From assembly GCA_027596075.1 (NCBI GenBank), contig JADGJC010000454.1:1-18507 (forward strand): 18,507 nt of DNA. Direction: 5' to 3'. Within the stretch, counting starts at the first letter, position 1; each line of letters starts with the position of its first letter. The notes under the pieces were generated by a model. It worked only from the letters and a program-made list of their open reading frames with translations, did no database searches and had not been told where the DNA came from. This DNA comes from Rhizophlyctis rosea. Lineage: Eukaryota > Chytridiomycota > Chytridiomycetes > Rhizophlyctidales > Rhizophlyctidaceae. This document shows positions 10,044-18,507 of this stretch, piece after piece. A program made the position numbers and the translations under genes.

Positions 10044-10061
10044 CATGATTCATGAATCATG
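10044..10061. repeat. 18-base perfect palindrome
   Basis: CATGATTCATGAATCATG equals its own reverse complement over all 18 bases; pairing stops immediately outside. Fourteen bases to the left, an imperfectly centred inverted repeat (AGCACA-GA-TGTGCT, 10017-10030) also occurs. This could be a dimeric protein-binding site; no gene next to it supports that. Confidence 0.85.
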
Positions 10062-13000
10062 GAGCCGCTTTCTTGGCGTTATTTTGGTGTTGCTGGAGTG
10101 GAAATGAGAAATTGCGATCTCAAGACACAGTTGTTCGAGTCCCATATCAAGCGGTGTGTCTTGAGATCGAATGCCGTGGGGACGGAAACGCACAGCAGGT
10201 TGGCACGGGTGCCTTTGCATAAGCACAACACGTTTTAGGACCCTTTTGCTCGCACGCCTCACAATGTCTTCACACACCAGTGACCAGCATGAGCATAAAG
10301 TGTATGACTAGCCCTCACATGCGTGTCTTATCCCTTGGGGCTAGCCACAAGACTCCATTCCTACTGTTGGCAGGGTCGACGCCTCACATCATGCAGATAA
10401 GATGCAGGTAGATCCCGCGGCACCGAATGTCGTTTAGCTGCTCAGCCGTGGGATCTAGAACGAGATAGATTAGCCAACTCCACAACTCCAGACCGTAAAA
10501 CCCTGTCCCTCCCCTCCGTGCCTTCTATGGATGTCTCATTGACAACAAGTGGAGGACCTTCGCGTCCCTGACTGAGCACATTGTCAAATACTTTCAATAG
10601 TTTTGATTGGCGGAGTACGCGCCCTTGCAGTCATTGCTCACGTGTCCCCGACACCTGCAAAAAGGCATGCCTCATACGTGCGTTAATATGTGCCCCATCC
10701 CCTCGCGCATGTACTTATCCTCCCATCTAGATCATGAGCAACTTCCAACCGAACAGCGCGTGCCAGGTGTCTGCTTGATAGGCGGACGACAGAATTGGAG
10801 AGAGTTTGTCGTTTCGCACGCGCCCCATTCGCCATTTGGTGGTGGTGAAGTTGAAGGCGTCGGAGTATATGCGTGATCTAGATTTCCTGCATATGGTCCA
10901 TTCTACACATTGTCGGCATCCTGTTGTCATTCGGTTACCGGCTTGCTTAGCATGACGCTGATGTTCAGCAAGAATACATGTGGCCCCATTTACGTCTATT
11001 GCCGCATCGTTTACGCACATTACAGTGGGGCCCAAAAGTCCGACATGATGTTCGGCAATTGCGTTCAAGAACTACCTTGAGTGCAAAAAGACATCCAAAC
11101 CTATGATCTTTGGATCAGTATGCGTCGTGACTTGCACGTGCACTTACTACTTGAATAAATGCCTCCTCGCTGAGATAGCAGTCATGATTCTCAGCTGATA
11201 TGATGCCTCACATGTGTCCCATATAACGCCACTTTGCCGTTCATGGGACATATAATACTATCGATAACATTCAGCAAAGAAAAACGAACCAAAAAGATGG
11301 ACAAGAATCAGCATGAACCCACATTTCCTTGAACATCTCAAGTTCAATCATTCCGTCCAGAAAAGAAAATCCAAGTTGGAAAAGGGAGCGGACACAATGA
11401 TGATACGTAAGTAACAATCAAATCGGACGCATTGAACCCAACCCAAATGGTCGTGCGAGAAAACACATCTCACAACAACCATCCCGCAGTATCGGACTTT
11501 CACATTCCCTTTCCCCCCACCACAGGTGATTGCTAAAAATGACCCCCGCTTGACTCGACCTGGAAGTAGGGGAACTTCCACTAGAAGTCGTTTTCACGAT
11601 TCATTCCGACATGAACTACATTAAAGCACGCTTCTGATAGTGGACGTGATATCGGTGCACTGGAGAAGTCAAGTACGGTAACCCCTCCATTTTTTTGTGA
11701 CGAACTTGCCCATTACCTGATCAACATTCACCTGCGAACATTTTTCAACCAAGAACAAAAAGAGTTCCGCTGCCACAATTTCCCCAGTGCTGAGCCCCCT
11801 GGACGTTATGCAAGTCACAATCTGCGGTTTTCAGAGTTGTCCAATCTTTACTGTGGCCATTTCAGGTACCAGTCTCCACGTATTTGCCATGGGTAAACCT
11901 TTGGAACACAATCATGATGTTTCGGGCGGATTGGGATCTCCAAATTTCCTCCTCTGCCTCACAAGCTTGAGAAAAAGGAACGGGGTGAAGGCTGCCAGAG
12001 GCCATTTGGTATGGGGTTGCAGTACTAACATCGGCAAGGCCGATTGTTTGGCACGACCTTTCATGCTGCATTCCGATAGTGATGCTGGACCATCATAACA
12101 TCGAGGCTCACTTCGCAATTTGATTGATGTCCTTATACTCTGCAGTTCTTGTACTTTCCATTCCAACGAATGCTGCTTGAATGCGTGTTCCACTGCAAAA
12201 TAGTCACAAATTGCCCCGGTGTCGAGTACTACATAATCATGAAATTGGAAACACTTTCTTGTGGTAATCATGTTTGTATCGAGAGGAGTCTTTTTTTTGC
12301 CATTGGAGTCAACCGAGTCGGGTATGTTGGGTACGCTAGTGAACTGAGCGATTTTGACAGAATACTTCCTGAGAAGCGTGCGGGGTAAGACACACGTACT
12401 ATAAGGATGTAAAAATCAAACATGTGTCGGTGACAATGTTGATATCGTGCTCCCTGCATCGGTTTGTTCTCAACTCGCACGCAAATAGCGGGCTTTTTAC
12501 CTTTCCGCATGCTCCTTTGAAAACCCCGCGATCATAGGGAGTTTTGAAGTTGAGTGTCGAATTATGACTTTTCCGTTTCAACGAAGGGTTTCTGTAAGTG
12601 AAAAGTGCAAAGTGCATCACATAAAAAACTTTTTTGCGTTGCGGGATGTCGTTGTCGGGTCAGGTAATTGCATACATAACACTCTCCATAGATCTGTTCG
12701 GTGTAACATCCAGTGATCCCGAAACTTCCATTTGCGATGCCATTAGCAAATGGGATCGGTTGCATCGAGAAGTCCTTCGGGTTTCGGAAAGGTCGAAATG
12801 GACATCGATGGAAGGACTGAAAAAAGCGCGAGACAAGTGGAAAGCAATGACGCTTTGCGCAGTGCGTTACAATGCGCACTACATAAGAGTGGTTCACAAC
12901 GTTCCAGTTGACACCTGGAAGTTTGCGGATGAATACCATCAATTTTGAGATCGACAATATCTCAATCGGCAAAATTGGGAGTTGGGACACATTGAAAACC

Positions 13001-14661
13001 CAAAATCCAAACTATCAGCCTTCTCATACAACATCGCGACAGACATGGTTTCTCCATGTTGCCCTTGTAGATAGCGGCAACAGCCCCTTCTTTTTATTCT
13101 CTTCTGGTGTATGCTGCAAGGTCCCATCGACACAATGCCGAAAACCAACGTTCCTTGTATTGTGGTGATTGGAGATTGTAGCACGCCGAAAAGATAAAAA
13201 AAAAAGTCAATGACGCATTGCATGACATGAGGTTTGATCATGAGCCTTTGTCATATATTCCTCTTCATCAAAGAGTAATTGACGCTGTCCAACCTTATTG
13301 CAAACTTTGCAACACACGATTATGCCGTGATGAAACAATGTCCTTTCAACCAGATCACACAAAAAGGAAGTGGATATAAGGGAGTATGAACGGCACCGCT
13401 GGTTGGTGCGTGCGCTCTCGTCCGACTACTCCGACTTGGCATCACTGTTTATCACTGTCTATGATGCAATGCCTAATTCCTCGGGGGAGAAAATTGCAGC
13501 AAACTGCAGGGCATGCAAGCCACATGAAAACGCGAGGGTCCTATCACATCCGCTTCAAGGTCACGAAGTTGATCACTCGCGGTCCTTTCACGAAACTGAC
13601 GAACATGCTTCTTTGCGGCAAACAGTCTTTCAGTATATAATTTTGAAGATAACAGCGATGAAAAAAAGTATAGAGCCTGGTATTTCCATTATTTTCAATC
13701 CAGTGTATGGGCATGTCACTGCAAATTGAATTCCCGAGAAAGTTTTCATACCTCACCACTCAACTTTGAAGGACATTCGAATGGGCTGTCACCCCGTCCA
13801 TGATGCAGGGCGACAATGTATGGCAAAAAGATAGTATAAGGTCAAGTTCCTTGGCCTGAATGTCTGCTTAAGGTGTACACATCTGTTACAGCTCAAGCGG
13901 TCGGAAGTCCAAATTCAACCCAATTCATTCGGAAGGCAAATGGGACCGGATCAATCACCTCGGCGTGGTAGTTGGAGGTGCCAGTGCGCAACACCATGAA
14001 AGGTGGGAACTTAATGGCTAATCTTCACCTCATATGTTCCGCTGAAGTTCTAGCGGATATCATGTGCTTGAATCGATGCTCCACCTTCATAGTGCACTGA
14101 TGTCAGGGTTCTGGTACCACGACTACAGGCTTTTGATTTGGATGATACAAACATAATAGGAACGGAATACTACCATGATGCTCCTTTCCACTCCAAAAAG
14201 CTGTATATGCGCTTTTTTCACTTTTACCCCTACCAAAAACCCTCGTTGGATAAGATGAAAAACTGCAGAAAAAACATGAATGGCGGAAAGTGACGGTACT
14301 ATCCTCATCAGAGTTCGGAGTATGATAAGGATTGCTTACTTTGTTTCGACTTGATGGACTTCCCGTCCGCTATGCTTTTTGGCGGTTCAAATCGCCCATT
14401 CATGGTATGAGCAACTGCACGGAGTGGAACACTCATAATACATGAGAATTACTCGATGCCCACGAGTCTTGTCTCGCTCAGCGTTGTTCCCCTCTCCGAT
14501 ATACTTCTTTTTTGGTTCTCCAGGTCGATTCGCCCACGCAACTCAAATCCGACGCATGCGCATATATCAAATATCTGAAGAGCTCAAAGGACACAATGCA
14601 TGGGGCCAAAAAGGGAGTATTTGGGGAACTGTATGGCCGGATACCGTATGGCATGCCATGA

Positions 14662-14701
14662 TATTCCTTAGGGTTAGGGTTAGGGTTAGGGTTAGTATTC
14701 C
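14662..14701 (+). repeat. Interstitial telomeric repeat with flanking 6-base direct repeats
   Basis: Four exact TTAGGG units plus TTAG occupy 14668-14695. The hexamer TATTCC abuts the block on both sides (14662-14667 and 14696-14701). The block is 28 bases and carries no degenerate units, suggesting a fairly recent or conserved insertion rather than an old fused chromosome end. Exact flanking duplications fit telomere-repeat addition during repair of a staggered break. Confidence 0.93.
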
Positions 14702-16287
14702 GGACTTCCCGGCTTGCAGCCCCGACGGACGCTTGACACGCAAGAGAAGAAGTCCCAAGGAATCAGTTTGTTACGCAGTGGTACAACGTCGGAAAGCTAT
14801 TAGCTGTACATGAGGGGATGAGGAAAAGAAAAGACTTCAGATCACCCAAACGAACCAACTTGCCTTTTGATAACGACGGTGGCCCTCGTGCTGTTTTGTC
14901 AACGCCGCTTTCAATTGATTTGGCACTTCGAATCCATATTATACCGACTATATGAGATTGGCAGATACACATGTAATTTGGAAGCAAGTGGAACATCGTT
15001 GAATTCATGCAAGCTTGAAAGACCGATGGTCTGATATAGTTGATATCAAATCTTTAGGAGCAAGAACAAACGACTTACCATTCAGCTGGTAACTTGGCTG
15101 TGTCATACGCAAGTTTGGAGTCATGAAAAGGGCCCTCAATTGCTTTTTTGCTCAGATGTCCATGGCGGATATCGCGCACTGCAGTTGGGGATCAGCAAGT
15201 GTTGAACGGGTTACGGGCGATCAACGACATTGGGCATTCATGATGCAGTCAGGTTGGCTGATACGGAGATACGGCCATGAAGAGCGTGTTGCTGACATTG
15301 ATGGAAGAGTGGCTATACGGTCGGCACAATTTTAAGAGACCGAAAAAGAGATGAGACCAGATCAAGGCCTTAGGCGCACAAGCAAACGTGTCCAGCTCTC
15401 AAGTGCGTATTGCTCCGCGTTGACTCGTGAGCTTTCACAAGCCAAAGCTCCGCATCCAGTGGATGGGAGTATTAGATGGGCTTCATCATAAGAGTCATGG
15501 GGAGCAATACCATCTTTCGCAGCTGTTAGATCGCATGCAACAGGCGTATGCTGGACTTGGATCCTACAATTCACCATTACCGCAACCGAATTCCTCCTTT
15601 TCCTTTTTGTATAATCGATGGAGGCCAGGCGGAAAGCTGCTAACAGGATCATTTCTGATGTTCTTGCATCAATTCGTCTGCTTGTTGGTCCTTGCGCAGG
15701 AAAAAGTGCTTCCCCAGGGATACAACACATCAGATGCATGGAAGTCTGCGGCTTCTCAATGTATGTGATGTGAAGACTCAGCAATTGAACATCCTGCCAC
15801 AAATGGGTCGGCACTTTGCGGTCATTAATGTCAATACCAGGGGTTCTCGATTGTATGTGTAAGAGCCCACCAGCAGCCCACGGCAATTCGAAGATAGCTG
15901 AGCAAGAAGGCATGACCAGCTCACTTACATTGCCCCGTTTCGCTATTCCCCAACCAAAAAGAAAACCATTGCGAGTTGTTGCAAGATCTTTACAGGCCGG
16001 CAATAAATACCGCAAAATGTCGACATTATCTTCATGGACCAGTTGCCGGTCAAAATGGTTCCTAGTAGGAACTTCAATTGAATCACTGGCACTGGAAAAG
16101 GATTTCCAGGACCAATATATTCCCTATTTGCATGAAGACAAAGTTTCCGGTATGGCTAAATTGCGACTTTCATGCTGCTTTGTGACCTTGTTCATGTTCA
16201 ATGACTTGTTGAGGAGAGCTATTATTTGGTGTGCCCATCCCGCAACACAAAGTTGCCCAGTAAAGTAGGACCAACTCACCTCACGCT

Positions 16288-17005
16288 TCAGTTCTTCATC
16301 TTCTTCCCTCGCCGAAACAGTCTCTGAGCCTTCGACATATGCTCCGACGTCAACTGCTGCCGTTTCTGCCCCTGCGTCACAACATTCGGTCCCCACACCA
16401 GGGAAGGACTACCCATCTCACACAAGGAGTCCTGATCCTCTGCAACCAAATGAACACTCGGATTCCCATTCCCAACCCCATAAAATATCCCGTCCATTGA
16501 CCTTGACCTCCGTGGAATACGACCGGAAGTCTCCCTCCCACAAGGTAAGTGATGTCGTGTATTCTCGTTCTTTCCCTCCTCCACAGTCTTTGAAACACGG
16601 TTCAAAACCCGACCCGATCACCCCCGCAAAGGTAGTGAAATACACCTTCCGCAAGAACGTTGCCTCCCGCAACCGCTCACAACACTCCATACAAGGCCCG
16701 GAATTGCGTATCTCCCCGCGTCGATTCACGCGGATGACCACCATGTCGAATTTCTTCCGACCCTTCCCGACCATCTTTCCGCGCATTATGTTATGGAAAC
16801 TGGTAAGTGCGGCAACCTCGGCGTGCACGGAGGACATGCTGTGTGTGTGTGACACCCCCTCAGCAACGATTTTCCCCTTATACATGATGCACGCAGCGTG
16901 TTTGCCGCGCTTTAGGTCCGAATGATTCAGTGCTAGGTCACGGAGGTGGAGTGTTATGTTGTGGAGGGTAGGTGGGAGGAGTGTGGCTGTCATATTTGCA
17001 ATCAT
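16288..17005 (-). CDS. Cytidine/dCMP deaminase-type zinc enzyme, apparent frame break near 16490
   Basis: A CMP/dCMP-deaminase fold protein, expected to remove the amino group of a cytosine base in a nucleoside, nucleotide or nucleic acid; the substrate cannot be told from sequence. The start ATG at 17005 gives MIANMTATLL. HAEVAAL supplies a zinc His (61) and the catalytic Glu (63); NSGPCMECC supplies the two zinc Cys (105 and 108). The strand between them (KKFDMVVIRVNRRGEIRNSG) and the following VYFTT strand fit the fold. The starting frame stays coding-like to about residue 172 (STEVKVNGR), then becomes poor and stops at 16418-16420. Another frame with strong G-ending codon bias takes over from about 16490 (IFYGVGNGNP...) and ends with a basic tail, LFRRGKKMKN, at 16288. 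Skipping one base in a GGG run (16489-16491) joins them, giving about 238 residues. This is a real frameshift, a sequence error, or less likely a very short intron. Confidence 0.8.
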
Positions 17006-17784
17006 TTTTGGTTCTTTTTTGAGGTGAGTGGATTATCTGCTTCGTGAGGTAACTTAGACATGCTAGTTAGTGACAATTGTGAATGCAGTTGCTTGTGATG
17101 TGTGAACACCTACGTGTTGCTAGATGCTTCCGAAGTACTTGTAGTAGTGTATCGCCGTCAAATAAGTGTGGTTGTTACTCACAAGGTATTGGAAGTGTAG
17201 CAGGATTTGGTTGTGCTTGGGGTGTGAATGGTGAACTATGGTGAGCGGAAATGCAAAAGAACCCAGCGGCCCACAAGAGATCCAGCAACTGTGCATGCTT
17301 GGAGGAAGGAGCCATAGATGACTCATCAATCAATCAGCAAACCTCCATCCCTTCCAACAATTTTTAATATTGTCCATCATTTTTGGAACCTAACCGTCAA
17401 CGCCGTCAATACCAAGTACCAAACCTTTTCGCCGAAACGACACTAACCTCGCCCTACGACACATCCGTTAGGATCGAAAGGAAGTTCGCCTTCAGCATGC
17501 AAGAGCGTCTGAATCAACAACCAACCCCCGCACCCTTCCACATGTCACCCCCGCCAAAACCTGCACCCACCAACGCCAGCAAAAAAGACATCATATTAGA
17601 AAACCCCTCGCCCACACAAGGAGAAATATATCACAGAAAAGAGAGAACATCGCGTAGATGAAAAAAGGCAGAACCGCAAACATGATAAAGGAAGAAATTA
17701 TGGGGGAAGAGATAACGAGAAGAGATTATTCCCGCAAATATGCTGCCCCGCATCCAACACCAAGATTGTAAGAAGGCATCGTAT
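17006..17784. other. Intergenic region between two minus-strand genes
   Basis: It should contain the deaminase promoter at its left and the 3' UTR of the right-edge gene at its right. The only extended frame (17383-17661 plus, opening with TTG) has no recognisable motif and low-complexity Pro/Lys content, so I do not call it. No canonical AATAAA is seen for the minus-strand gene ending at 17785. Confidence 0.5.
17319..17325. promoter_or_regulatory. TGACTCA (Gcn4/AP-1-type) motif upstream of the deaminase
   Basis: An exact TGACTCA lies 314 bases before the deaminase ATG, a plausible promoter distance. In fungi this is the classic Gcn4-type bZIP site linked to amino-acid and purine starvation. 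The short motif could occur by chance. Confidence 0.25.
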
Positions 17785-18507
17785 CTAGGCAACTGCAGCG
17801 GGTTTAGCCGCGTCTGTATGAAAAAAAAAAAAAAAACAAGAAAGAATCAGCACACATGACCGACCTACATCCCCGTCATAAAATCATATGAAAAAAGGAA
17901 AAAAAAAAAAAAAACTCACCCAACTGCCCCTCAAATCCCCTCAACCCCCCTTCCTCAACAAACTTATCAAACCGCTTCAAACTCTCCGCAAACTCTCCAG
18001 CAACATCAAGTATCAACTCCCTAAACACCTGATCAACTTTCCCTTCCCCCTCTTCTCCTCCCCCGCCACCAGGTGCAGACGCACCAGCACTACTCCTAGG
18101 CCCCTCCGCCGCCGCCGCACTCACCGCGCCCGAAACCAAAGCCGAGGGAGTGAGGGATTCACCAGTTTGGGGAAGGGCGCCTCCAACGCCGTACCCGTGT
18201 CGTTTAATTTCGGTTCGTTCAACGTAAGCGTGGAGTACTCTTCCGAAGACTTTTTCGTCGTCTAGCGCGCCTTTGACGGCAGCGTAGAGTTCTAATTGTG
18301 GGATAAGACCAGGAAGTTGTTCACGAACGACGTATGCGGCCGTAGAGGTTTCACTCGGGTCCGGCGACCCGGCACGCAGGTGGTGAGATTGCGACCCGCG
18401 GTGTTCGAGGGGTGTGGGGAGTTGTTGTGGGCTAAAGGGTCCCGAAGCCGTACTTGTCGGTGTCGCTTGCGGAGATTGAACTTGGCTAATGCTGAGGGAT
18501 TCGCGGT
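17785..18507 (-). CDS. 3' end of an unrecognised gene running off the right edge (5' partial)
   Basis: Two exons: 18507-17920 (195 whole codons, incoming phase with two bases of a split codon) and 17813-17785. The join across the intron makes GAC and gives the C-terminus EGQLDAAKPAAVA then TAG. The visible 204 residues begin with a Ser/Pro/Gln-rich disordered stretch. A probable helical segment (AAYVVREQLPGLIPQLELYA and the residues after it, through ALDDEKVFGRVLHAYVERTE) follows, then an Ala/Gly-rich linker with GGGGG. A second amphipathic helical segment (VDQVFRELILDVAGEFAESL and on to RFDKFVEEGG) lies near the end. No catalytic motif is visible and I do not recognise the family. G/C-ending codons and the clean splice make it a real gene. 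Confidence 0.75.
17814..17919 (-). other. 106-base intron with two T16 tracts
   Basis: The donor is G|GTGAGT and the acceptor TTTCATACAG|AC. On the coding strand a T16 run starts five bases after the donor site (17914-17899) and another T16 run lies just before CATACAG (17836-17821). The second serves as the polypyrimidine tract. Splicing leads directly into a short terminal exon ending in TAG. Confidence 0.85.

Larger units (their letters stand above)
7471..16287. other. Long stretch without recognisable genes
   Basis: Almost 9 kb between the kinase start and the deaminase stop. The first few hundred bases must contain the kinase promoter, but I see no convincing TATA box. Both strands hold frames of 60-217 codons without recognisable motifs or clear codon bias. 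The longest are 15362-16015 minus (217 codons, first ATG at codon 34), 9072-9710 plus (212 codons, opening with TTG) and 12646-12948 plus (100 residues from an ATG). I found no tRNA, no rRNA and no transposase, integrase or reverse-transcriptase motif. Small structured sites within it are listed separately. It may be gene-poor heterochromatin or hold decayed elements. Confidence 0.5.

Noticed and set aside
14370..14402. tRNA T-loop-like GGTTCAAATCG
   Set aside because: The T-stem has a mismatch and there is no A-box, D-arm or acceptor stem at the required distances.
14668..14695. CRISPR-like or tandem-repeat array reading of the TTAGGG block
   Set aside because: There are no spacers; the units are contiguous 6-base telomere-type repeats.
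16124..16396. Minus-strand frame ending in a GTGAGT donor just after the deaminase stop
   Set aside because: The overlapping frame has much stronger codon bias and a natural basic C-terminus; the donor lies 10 bases past that stop with no matching downstream exon that I can recognise.
17383..17661. 92-residue plus-strand frame with Pro-rich composition
   Set aside because: No ATG at its beginning, no recognisable motif, and it lies in the promoter/3' UTR space between two minus-strand genes.

Overview
The window looks like fungal nuclear DNA. Genes are split by short introns (63-187 bases, mostly GTRAGT...YAG). The largest gene is a group III hybrid histidine kinase (Nik1/Os-1 type), a family characteristic of fungi, and there is a short block of TTAGGG telomere-type repeat. 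I would guess an early-diverging fungus such as a chytrid, but that is inference from intron style and from an unusually long HAMP array, not from a marker gene.

Layout. Bases 1-300 hold what may be the C-terminal end of an unrecognised plus-strand gene, followed by an AATAAA signal and a very A-rich stretch. It converges on the main gene. Bases 786-7470, minus strand, carry the hybrid histidine kinase, which I model as ten exons and 1945 residues: an acidic/coiled-coil N-terminus, eleven tandem HAMP units of about 92 residues plus a twelfth HAMP half-unit, HisKA (His1341), HATPase, a degenerate receiver, a true receiver (Asp1771, Lys1830) and a low-complexity tail. Bases 7471-16287, almost 9 kb, have no gene I can recognise. 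They hold scattered unconvincing reading frames, an interstitial telomeric block flanked by 6-base direct repeats, an 18-base perfect palindrome and a G8-T-G7 tract. Bases 16288-17005, minus strand, encode a cytidine/dCMP deaminase-type zinc enzyme whose reading frame appears broken by one base near 16490. Bases 17785-18507, minus strand, are the 3' end of a gene running off the right edge, with an intron containing two T16 tracts.

How the genes relate. There is no operon-like logic here. The kinase is the cytosolic sensor expected at the top of a Ypd1-type phosphorelay to the HOG MAP kinase cascade, which controls osmotic and cell-wall stress responses; no other component of that relay is in the window. 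The deaminase and the right-edge gene are neighbours on the same strand but show no evident functional link.

The most distinctive item is the expanded, intron-interrupted HAMP array. Its introns fall again and again at the same place in the repeat unit, and it includes a GC-AG intron and a stop-free 63-base intron. Next come the telomeric insertion and the frame break in the deaminase.
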